NCBI RefSeq assembly: GCF_002217395.1
Contig: NZ_MUHD01000033.1
Coordinates: 38,274-102,273 of the forward strand
Source: Flavobacterium plurextorum
GTDB lineage: Bacteria; Bacteroidota; Bacteroidia; Flavobacteriales; Flavobacteriaceae
DNA: 64,000 bases
Reading direction: 5' to 3'
Numbering within the stretch: position 1 is the first letter of the stretch; each line of letters begins with the position of its first letter. The notes under the pieces are model-generated. The model was not told where the DNA came from. It searched no databases and saw only the letters and a program-made list of their open reading frames with translations. Below are positions 54,268 through 62,600 of this stretch, in pieces. The position numbers were made by a program, and so were the translations under genes.

Positions 54268-55371
54268 TTATATTTCTCCTGTTATCATGATATTTTCTTT
54301 CACGCCTTTATTTTTGAGCATTCTAAAGTGTGACCGAACTGCATGATAAAACGGATAGGAAGTATAAGGAAGATCATATTCTTGCGCGTAACGTATAATA
54401 ATTGGTGTTATATAAGGATAATAAGTATGTCCGACACCCGGAAAAAGATGATGCGCAACATGATGTGTAAAGCCTCCGTATAAAAAATTCGCCAATTTAC
54501 TATTGGTACTGAAATCTTTAGTAACAATCATTTGATGCATTGCCCAAGTTGCTGATAAATTTCCATCTTCATCCGTTTCAGGAAAATGTGCATCTTCATC
54601 TACATGTGTTGACACGAGTGCGACAACTCCCAACATACTGCCGCACAAATGCATCGAAAACCAGCCTGCTAAAACTATATACCAAGGTTGCTTTAATACA
54701 ATCATGGGAATAAAAAGCAGATAAATCAGGTTGACCGCTTTTGCTAAAAACAGTTTGTATATTTCTTTTTGCGGAATGTTCTCGACTACTTTTTTTACAT
54801 AATTATTTCTCTTTCCAAAAAAGTCTTTGAAATCACGAATATAAATCCAATTTAAGCTGTACAGCGGATAAATAAACCACATATAAATATGCTGATATTT
54901 ATGATAATTGAACAATGGACTGTTTGGAAAAATCCTTATGATATCACTTTGCTTAATATCAATGTCCCAATCGGGAACATTTGGATATGCATGATGAAGA
55001 TTGATATGTCGCCTTGTCCAAAGCCAATGATTACCACCAAAAAGCTCCAGCACATACATAAACCATTCATTATGTTTTGATTTTTTAAATAAAGCTCCAT
55101 GCGCAGCGTCATGAAAGGCATTTATAAAAAGTACGATCATAGTTATACCGCACAAAATATAGAAAAAGAATAATAAAGGGGTACTATTTCCAAACAGTAG
55201 AATACAAGTATAAGAGGAAAAGAAAAGTACCAAAAGTCCTAACGACTTAATAATGTTGAATAGGTACAAAGATGAGTTTTGTAATACCGTTTCGTTCACT
55301 TCTGTGCGCAACTTCTTAAAAAAATCATCAGTACCGGCTTTAAGATACACCGGGCGTTTTAATTTTTCCAT
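54268..55371 (-). CDS. Membrane fatty acid desaturase (linoleoyl-CoA desaturase-like)
   Basis: A 367-residue di-iron desaturase. Three histidine boxes: HDAAH (87-91), RRHINLHH (His122, 126, 127) and the distal FTHHVAHHLFPG near residue 300. Four to six hydrophobic helices lie between them. The first box and NHWLWTRRHINLHHAYPNVPDWDID (given in part) resemble front-end (delta-6-like) desaturases, but no cytochrome b5 domain is fused. It inserts a double bond into acyl lipids, probably to adapt membrane fluidity. A -7 box TAAATTTG lies upstream on the minus strand at about 55399-55406. Confidence 0.9.
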   Translation of the reverse strand: MEKLKRPVYLKAGTDDFFKKLRTEVNETVLQNSSLYLFNIIKSLGLLVLFFSSYTCILLFGNSTPLLFFFYILCGITMIVLFINAFHDAAHGALFKKSKHNEWFMYVLELFGGNHWLWTRRHINLHHAYPNVPDWDIDIKQSDIIRIFPNSPLFNYHKYQHIYMWFIYPLYSLNWIYIRDFKDFFGKRNNYVKKVVENIPQKEIYKLFLAKAVNLIYLLFIPMIVLKQPWYIVLAGWFSMHLCGSMLGVVALVSTHVDEDAHFPETDEDGNLSATWAMHQMIVTKDFSTNSKLANFLYGGFTHHVAHHLFPGVGHTYYPYITPIIIRYAQEYDLPYTSYPFYHAVRSHFRMLKNKGVKENIMITGEI

Positions 55372-55483
55372 AATGGTTTTGACTAGAAATTCTTACATCA
55401 AATTTAATAAAAAAAAAGTTAAAGCACACGAAAACAAAGCATTACAAAACTAAAAAAAAGACTGTCTTTTTATATCGAAAACA

Positions 55484-55512
55484 AAAAAGCCGTTCTATTG
55501 AACGGCTTTAAT
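55484..55512 (-). terminator. Terminator after the PfkB kinase gene
   Basis: AAAGCCGTTC pairs with GAACGGCTTT around TATT, with a T run on the minus strand. It lies 18 nt from the stop of the kinase gene. Confidence 0.85.
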
Positions 55513-55529
55513 TATTCAGATTTTATATT

Positions 55530-56435
55530 TTACGCTCTAACTCTTTTCATTATTGCTTCAATTTGGGCCTGTGAAATTTCAGGGTTTGCTCCTGGAGCTT
55601 CGGCAACCAAACCACCAACTGCACATGCAAAATCAATAGCATTTTGCGGCTCTTTACCAGTGAGCAGTGATGTAATTAAGGCTGCTAAAAATGAATCTCC
55701 TGCGCCTACTGTATCAGCTACTTTTACTGGATAACCGACGTTTTCATACAATTGTCCTTCCCACATTAATAAAGCACCGTCTTTACCTCTAGTTACACAC
55801 ATGGCTTTTACTTTTGTTCTCTCGGCAGCAAACTGCATATTTTCTTCTAAACTTGAAAAAGGAGAATTCATTACGGAAGTAATTTCTAATAATTCTTCGT
55901 CATTAAATTTTACAAAATCAGCCGTATTCATTAGGTGTTCTATAATTTCATATGTATAATGAGGTTTTCTTAAATTGACATCAAAAACTTTGTAAACACT
56001 TGATTTCAGTAGTTCGTCAAGCGAATTTCTCGATACTTGATCTCGACAAACTAAACTTCCGTATATTAAAACATCAGCATTAGCAGCTAATTCTTTGGCT
56101 GAATCATTCAATACAATTTTATCCCAAGCTGATGGATATTTTATTTCATAACTTGCAGATCCTTGCTCGTTTAATGTAACGTTTACTAATCCTGTTGCAA
56201 ATTCTTCTGATTTAAAAATAGCCGCAGTTTCAAGTCCTAAACTTTTTACGTAATCAATAATTGCTTCTCCATCTGCGTCCTTTCCTACACAACTGATCAT
56301 GGCCGATTCGCATCCTAATGTTTTCATTCGCATTGCAACATTAAGAGGTGCACCGCCAATTTTTCTTTCATTGACAAAAACATCCCAAAGCACTTCACCA
56401 TAGGCCACTGCCTTAAGCTTTTTTATGTTGCTCAT
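55530..56435 (-). CDS. PfkB-family carbohydrate kinase, probable fructokinase
   Basis: Ribokinase-fold sugar kinase of 301 residues. PfkB signature 1 appears as VGKDADGEAIIDYVKSLGLE and signature 2 as VKVADTVGAGDSFLAALITSLL, with the catalytic Asp in GAGDSF. The N-terminus AVAYGEVLWDVFVNERKIGGAPLNVAMRM (in part) is typical of bacterial fructokinases. It phosphorylates a free sugar, probably fructose. No sugar transporter is adjacent. It is monocistronic, with a terminator behind it. Confidence 0.88.
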   Translation of the reverse strand: MSNIKKLKAVAYGEVLWDVFVNERKIGGAPLNVAMRMKTLGCESAMISCVGKDADGEAIIDYVKSLGLETAAIFKSEEFATGLVNVTLNEQGSASYEIKYPSAWDKIVLNDSAKELAANADVLIYGSLVCRDQVSRNSLDELLKSSVYKVFDVNLRKPHYTYEIIEHLMNTADFVKFNDEELLEITSVMNSPFSSLEENMQFAAERTKVKAMCVTRGKDGALLMWEGQLYENVGYPVKVADTVGAGDSFLAALITSLLTGKEPQNAIDFACAVGGLVAEAPGANPEISQAQIEAIMKRVRA

Positions 56436-56766
56436 TGTAAATTTGTTTACTATTACTACTATTCAAGTGGTATAATCGAAAACGCAGAAAATGTGATTTT
56501 CTTTCCTACTGCGATTAATCGTTATCTTTTTATGAAAAAAGGATATTATAAAAATAAGATATTTTTTGGGATGAATTATATTCTGCATCTTTAAAAAAGT
56601 GATCTCAACCTCTAAATAATTATGATAATCCTGAGACATAAAGAGCTGTTATTACAAAGTGATATAGAACAAAAAAACCGCTCAATTGAGCGGTTTTAAA
56701 CAAAAATTCAAATCTAATAAGTACGTAAACTTGAAATTTGGGATCGATTTTTTTACTTTTCTAAAG
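56436..56766. other. Intergenic gap with the OmpA operon terminator
   Basis: A 331-bp AT-rich gap upstream of the PfkB kinase gene and downstream of the OmpA gene. It contains the perfect palindrome at 56674-56697. I see no other gene, RNA or clear promoter. Confidence 0.5.
56674..56699 (-). terminator. Terminator of the adhesin/SprF/OmpA operon
   Basis: AAAACCGCTCAA and TTGAGCGGTTTT form a loopless perfect palindrome with A/T runs, about 70 nt after the OmpA gene stop. Confidence 0.8.
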
Positions 56767-58707
56767 CTATTGCATCGAAACGATAATGAATTCGCTTCTT
56801 CTGTTTAGTTGATGTTCTTCTTCGGTACAATTTACATTATCGGAACATTTATTAACCAATTGACTTTCACCGTAACCTCGTCCAGTTAATCTAGCTGGGG
56901 AAATTCCTTGTTTTACCAACCAGTCAATAGTTGCTTTTGCTCTTTTGTTAGACAAAGTCAGATTGTATTTTTCAGTCTGTCTGCTGTCAGTATGCGAGCG
57001 AACATCAATTTTCATCGCTGGGTATTGTTTCATTACGGCTAAAACTTTCTCTAACTCAAAAGCAGCTTCTTTGCGAATAAATGATTTATCTAAATCAAAA
57101 TAAATAATAGGAATATTTAAGGTTTTAGCTAGATCTGTTCCAATACCAATTTCTTTAATCTGTTTTTCGAGCTTAATATCCAGTTTTGATTTATCATCTG
57201 TCGGCTGAATTAGAATTGGTGTTTCACTGGTTTCATAGTTTTCCTTCGCTGCTCTTACATGATAAGTTGTATTGCATTTTACTTGAAACTTGTAACTTCC
57301 ATCAGTACCTGAAGTTACTGCTGTGATTTGTTGAAATTTATCATCAAGCAAAATTACTTTTGCTCCACTTAAAACTTCATTGGTTTGAGAATCTCTAATA
57401 ACTCCTGATAACTCTTTTTCGCAATTTAATTTTCTAGTTTCTACAAATTTGTAAATATCATCACTGCCATTTCCTCCATCTTTATTTGATGAGAAAAAAC
57501 CTTTTCTGGTATTGTTGTCTATTACAAAGGCAAAATCATCAAATTTTGTATTTACAGGTTCTCCGATATTCTGAACTGGACCAAAAGAAGCATTGTCATT
57601 AATTTTTGCTGTAAATATGTCTAAACCTCCTAATCCTGGACGTCCATCAGTGGCAAAGTAAAGTTCATTATCTCCTGCTATAAAAGGAAATGTTTCTCTG
57701 CCTTCGGTATTAATTGCCGCGCCAAGATTTTCGGGTTTCCCAAATGTACCATCACTATTAATTGCAACACTATACAAATCAGATTGTCCTAAACTTCCCG
57801 GCATATCCGATGCAAAATACAATTTCTTCTCATCTGTACTTAAAGCGGGATGTGCTGTGCTGTATTGATCACTATTAAATGGCAATTCGACAACATTTGT
57901 CCATTTATCATTGACCAAATCGGCTTTATACAATTTTAATAAAGTAACTCTCTTCTCATCCTTCCCTTTTTTTCCTTTTAAAAAATTATTTCTTGTGAAA
58001 TACATTGTTTTTCCATCTTTGGTAAAAACAGGAGTAGATTCGTTAAATTTCGAATTAATTTTTTTGTCAAATCGAACGGGCTCTTCAAGACTTCCATCAG
58101 CTTTTAACTGTGCAGCATATAAATTTGTAAAAGACTTGTTTGTCCATTTAAATGTTGATCGTGTTACATTTCCTGTATCACGAGCAGAAGCAAATATTAA
58201 TTTATTATTTAAAAGTGTGCTTCCGTAATCTGATTGTTTTGAATTAATACCGGCATCAGCAATTATAAATCTTCCTGAATTGGCTTTAATCTGCTCTAAA
58301 TAATTTTTATTTTTTTCAAATAAAACTCCTCTTGTATCTGTTTTAACTTTCTCATTAAAGGCTTCGAGCATTTTATCTGCTTTAGCATAATCACCAATAG
58401 ATTTTAGTGTTTGTGCATAACGATAATAGTATTCTGGTTCTTGCTGATTGTTTAAAGAAAATAAGGCATCGTACCATTTTGCAGCTTTGGCAAGCTCTGC
58501 ATTAAAATAATAAGCGTTCCCCAATCTTTGAAACATTTTTTCGTCTTTATACCCTTTATCGGCCACTTTTTCATAGATAGAAATGGCGTCTATATAAGCA
58601 TACTGATTGTAATCTTTCTCGGCTTTATTTAAAACTCCTTTTTGTGCTGCGGCATTAAAACTTATTGCAGACAAAAAAACGGTGCAAATTATATTTTTAA
58701 TTTTCAT
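56767..58707 (-). CDS. OmpA-family protein with TPR and PD40 repeats (T9SS adhesin cluster)
   Basis: A 646-residue envelope protein. Signal peptide (MKIKNIICTVFLSAISFNAAAQ), TPR-like helices (about 30-140: YIDAISIYEKVADKGYKDEK), a beta-propeller of PD40/WD40-like repeats (about 190-420: LYFASDMPGSLGQSDLYSVA), a carboxypeptidase-regulatory domain (ELSGVIRDSQTNEVLSGAKV), and a C-terminal OmpA domain (IYFDLDKSFIRKEA, NLTLSNKRAKATIDWLVKQG, LTGRGYGESQL) that binds peptidoglycan. Such proteins often follow a PorP/SprF gene and a CHU_C adhesin gene and may anchor the secreted adhesin to the wall. The gene begins 2 nt after the SprF gene. Confidence 0.93.
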   Translation of the reverse strand: MKIKNIICTVFLSAISFNAAAQKGVLNKAEKDYNQYAYIDAISIYEKVADKGYKDEKMFQRLGNAYYFNAELAKAAKWYDALFSLNNQQEPEYYYRYAQTLKSIGDYAKADKMLEAFNEKVKTDTRGVLFEKNKNYLEQIKANSGRFIIADAGINSKQSDYGSTLLNNKLIFASARDTGNVTRSTFKWTNKSFTNLYAAQLKADGSLEEPVRFDKKINSKFNESTPVFTKDGKTMYFTRNNFLKGKKGKDEKRVTLLKLYKADLVNDKWTNVVELPFNSDQYSTAHPALSTDEKKLYFASDMPGSLGQSDLYSVAINSDGTFGKPENLGAAINTEGRETFPFIAGDNELYFATDGRPGLGGLDIFTAKINDNASFGPVQNIGEPVNTKFDDFAFVIDNNTRKGFFSSNKDGGNGSDDIYKFVETRKLNCEKELSGVIRDSQTNEVLSGAKVILLDDKFQQITAVTSGTDGSYKFQVKCNTTYHVRAAKENYETSETPILIQPTDDKSKLDIKLEKQIKEIGIGTDLAKTLNIPIIYFDLDKSFIRKEAAFELEKVLAVMKQYPAMKIDVRSHTDSRQTEKYNLTLSNKRAKATIDWLVKQGISPARLTGRGYGESQLVNKCSDNVNCTEEEHQLNRRSEFIIVSMQ

Positions 58708-58709
58708 AA

Positions 58710-59618
58710 TTAGAAGAATCTTGGTGAAGTAATTCGGCCATATTTGTTTATAAATTCGAAACGAAGAAATATCTCATGTGAACCTGAATTATAGTTCACT
58801 AATTTGGTTGTTTCACGATCATATGCATAACCTAAATACAAGCCGTCAGTAATTTGAAATCCTGCTAATGCACTTACAGAAGCACTCCATCTATAAGCTA
58901 ATCCGATAACAAACTTCTCATTAAACATAAAATTTGCCGATGCATCAACTTGAAGCGGAGAACCTTCGACCATTTTAGTCATTACAGCGGGTTTGAATTT
59001 AATCATCTCATAACGATCTAAATTGAATACATAACCTGCAATTAAATAATAGTTAATTCTGTCTTTATAAATAGAAACATCATTGTCGTCATAACGATTC
59101 GTTTGAATAAAGTTAGGAATCGACAAACCTACGTAAGCTTTATCTGTATGCCAGTAAACACCTGCTCCAATATTGGGCGTGAATTTATTTTCAAAATCCT
59201 GAAACTGGGGATCTCCTTGATCTTCCGGCGTTAGTTTTGTGGGATCAAGCTTAAATAAATTTGCTGATCCTTTTATACCAAAAGAAAGTTTTGCTGTTGC
59301 AGATGTTGGTATTGAATAGGAAAAGTCTGCAGCTAAGTTGTTTTCATTTGTAGGACCTATTTTATCATTTATTAATGAAACTCCTAATCCTACATTACTG
59401 CCTATTGGAGTATTTATAGAAAAACTGCTGGTTTCTGGCGCACCATCTAATCCAACCCACTGGGTGCGATATAATCCAAAAACACTCATAACACCACGTG
59501 AACCGGCATATGCGGGATTTATATTAATGGTATTATACATGTATTGTGTAAACTGTGCATCTTGCTGTGCAAAACTGGCAGCGGAACAAAACAATAAAAC
59601 TAAAACTAATTTTCTCAT
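58710..59618 (-). CDS. PorP/SprF-family type IX secretion membrane protein
   Basis: A 302-residue outer membrane barrel with signal peptide (MRKLVLVLLFCSAASFAQQ). The N-terminal QDAQFTQYMYNTININPAYAGSRG is the diagnostic PorP/SprF signature; LGVSLINDKIGPTNENNLAADFSY and FEFINKYGRITSPRFF are further family parts. In Flavobacterium gliding motility SprF is needed to secrete or attach the adhesin SprB, encoded next to it. Here it lies between the giant adhesin gene (59 nt gap) and the OmpA gene (2 nt gap), all on one strand, so it is the probable partner of that adhesin. Confidence 0.95.
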   Translation of the reverse strand: MRKLVLVLLFCSAASFAQQDAQFTQYMYNTININPAYAGSRGVMSVFGLYRTQWVGLDGAPETSSFSINTPIGSNVGLGVSLINDKIGPTNENNLAADFSYSIPTSATAKLSFGIKGSANLFKLDPTKLTPEDQGDPQFQDFENKFTPNIGAGVYWHTDKAYVGLSIPNFIQTNRYDDNDVSIYKDRINYYLIAGYVFNLDRYEMIKFKPAVMTKMVEGSPLQVDASANFMFNEKFVIGLAYRWSASVSALAGFQITDGLYLGYAYDRETTKLVNYNSGSHEIFLRFEFINKYGRITSPRFF

Positions 59619-59677
59619 TGATTTTATTTTAAATAATGGCTTAGCTGTTCACTAAGCCATTTAAATTGTACAGAATA

Positions 59678-62600
59678 TTATTTGGTTAGGTATAAATACC
59701 CCGCTTCTTGCTGTGCGTTAGACTGCTTATCTTTATATCTAATGATGTAATAATAAGTTCCTTCTGGCAATCCGTCTGAATCTTTAACAGTAACACGACC
59801 TTCTGAAACACCTCTAAAAGCAATGTCGTTATTATTATAATGATCTCTTTCGAATACTAAAACTCCCCAACGATTGTAAATCTGTACAGTATTTTCAGGA
59901 TAACATTCTATACCTTGTATATAGAATCTTTCATTTTTATTATCTCCATTTGAAGAAACGGCATTATAAACTTTAATAACACAGCCGCTTAATCCTAAAA
60001 CTGTTGGTTTCTCACCTTTAAGATCACTAGAATCTGATTTGTCCGAAACAGTTATTCCGCTCTTTGTACTTCCCGATACAGTTGCCTGATTACTGATACT
60101 TCCAGAATTCACATCGGCTTGAGTTAAAGTATACGTTCCACTAATTGAAGACATATCACTTTGACCAGCTGCCAAATTAATTGGGCCTCCATTCATTAAA
60201 ATTCCAGGTAAAGGATCTGAAACTTGGATATTTTCAAGATCAGCGTTACCAGTATTTGTTATTGTAAAATTGTATGTTAAAGTTTCACCAGCTTCGGCAT
60301 AACCATTATTATTGCTGTCATTTAACTCAACTGTTTTTATAATCGAAATTTCTGGAACTTCAACAAAAACCTTAGCTGTTGCAGTAGTACAATTAGACTG
60401 ATTTGCTTTTTCACATATTTGATATGTTACTGTATAATTTCCTCCTTTTGTACTTGGTGCTACATCAATTGTACCATCGGCATTTAATGTAATTCCTTTT
60501 GGAAGATCTAAACCTTTTATAATAACATCAGCAGGTTTAACAGGAACGCCGTTTAACTTATCATTATCAAGTACATTAATTACTTTTGATGAACCGTTAA
60601 GTCCATTAGCTAAAGCTGCATCATCATCATTTGATGCATTAATTCCAAACGTAGGCATTGCATTACAACCAGATATTGCAGATGGATAGTTTACAACAAC
60701 AGTCTTAGTAGGATTCAAGCTAAACTGCATTTTAACAGCTGGTCTTGTTAATTCAAAACCATCATTTCCTTCAATCCATTGTCCGCCTACTAATATCCAT
60801 CCCGGCCAATCTGTTGCTTTTTTATTTGCATCAACAATTGCACCCGGCCATAAAACGCTTCCGTTTAAAGGCATATTGGTTTGAGTTGCTACAATTTTGT
60901 TCGCGCTGTCTATCCAATTAATCGTTAATAATCCTGTTGGAACAAAATTATCTCCTGTAACAGTATACGAAACATATGGCGCATTATCTGAACAATAGCT
61001 ATTTGTCGTAACTGTCATTGTTGGTGCCTCAACTGTAACTAAAACTACAGCTGAAGTACAATTTGAAGCATTGGCTTTCTCACAAATTTCGTACGTCAAC
61101 GAATAATCTCCAGCTGGTGCATTAGGAGACAATTCTACTGTGCCGTCAGGTTTAAGCGTTAACATCCCTTTTGGATCTGATGTCAATACGCCTAACTTAA
61201 TATCAGAAATTACTACTGGTCTATTATTTAAAAGGTCATTATCCAGTACGTTAACCACTGTTATTGTCTTATCAATCCCTACAACAGAAGGTATTACATC
61301 ATTCTTTGCATCTAGAATCGTTTTTTCTACTTTAATTGTTACTTTTCCTAGACTTGAAATTGCACCATTATTATCCGTTGCGATAAAAGTAAAGATGTCA
61401 TTTCCTGAAAATGCTCCACTTGGCGCATAAGTCAGCCTGCCGACTTCTAAAGGTGTCAAAACTTGATTTATTGTTACTGGAACTCCATCTAACGCTAAAA
61501 TTCCATTTGATGGCAAACTTAAAACAGTATAATCTGCTATAGTTCCGTCTGTATCTGTTCCTTTTAAAGCACTAATAGCTGTTACTCCTGCTCTTGACGG
61601 AATACCTGCGGTAATAATATCTTCTACTATTGGCGCATTATTTCCAACTGGAATTGTAATTGTTCCTGCTGTTAATGCTGTTGCAAAAAGGTCATCAGTT
61701 GCTGTAAAAGTAAAAGTATCAATTCCTGTAAATGTTCCACTTGGATCATAAGTAAGAGTTCCTGCCTCTAAAGGTGTTAATACTTGATTTACTGTTACTG
61801 GAACTCCGCCAACAGCCAAAACGCCATGAGATGGTAATGTCAAAATAGTATAACTTGCAATAGTTCCATCAATATCATTTGCCTGTAAAGCTTTTATTCC
61901 CGTTGCTTCTGATGTCGAAGAAATGATCGAATTTATATCATTTCTTACCACTGGAGCATCATTTACTGCTTTAACAGTTATGTTCACAGTGACAGTATTT
62001 CCGTCAACTGTTCCATCGTTTACTTTATAAGTAAAACTGTCTGCTAATGTTTCAGTTCCGTCGTGAGTATAAGAAAAAGATCCATCAGCATTAAAAGTTA
62101 AAATTCCATGAGTTGGACCAGTAACTAAAACGGCAGTCAAAGTATCTCCTTCTACATCTGTATCATTTACTAAAACACCTGGTGACGTAATTGTTAAAGT
62201 TTCTCCTTCCGCAACAATGTACGTGTCATTATCTGCAACTGGTTTATCATTTACGGCTTTAACTTTTACAGTTATAGTCGCTGATGCTGATACTGCGCCT
62301 TGATTGTCTTGTACAGTATAATTAATTGGAGTTGTTGTTCCATTGTAGTTTGCTGCAGGAGTAAAAGTTACAATTCCTGAATTATCTACGCTGTAAGTTC
62401 CCTGTCCTGTTACACTGAATGAAGTTTGGATTCCTGCTGTTGCCGGATCTAAATCTACGCTTGTAACATCTATGGTTCCATCAACATCAGTGTCGTTTGC
62501 AGTAACATCAATGGTTACAACAGTGTCTTCGTCTGTTTCAGCGTTGTCGTTTACAGCAACTGGTTTGTCGTTTACGGCTTTAACTTTTACAGTTATTGTC

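Noticed and set aside
62138..62140. TTG as translation start of the adhesin
   Set aside because: It lies inside a domain; the frame is open upstream, and no signal peptide or promoter is found at this place.
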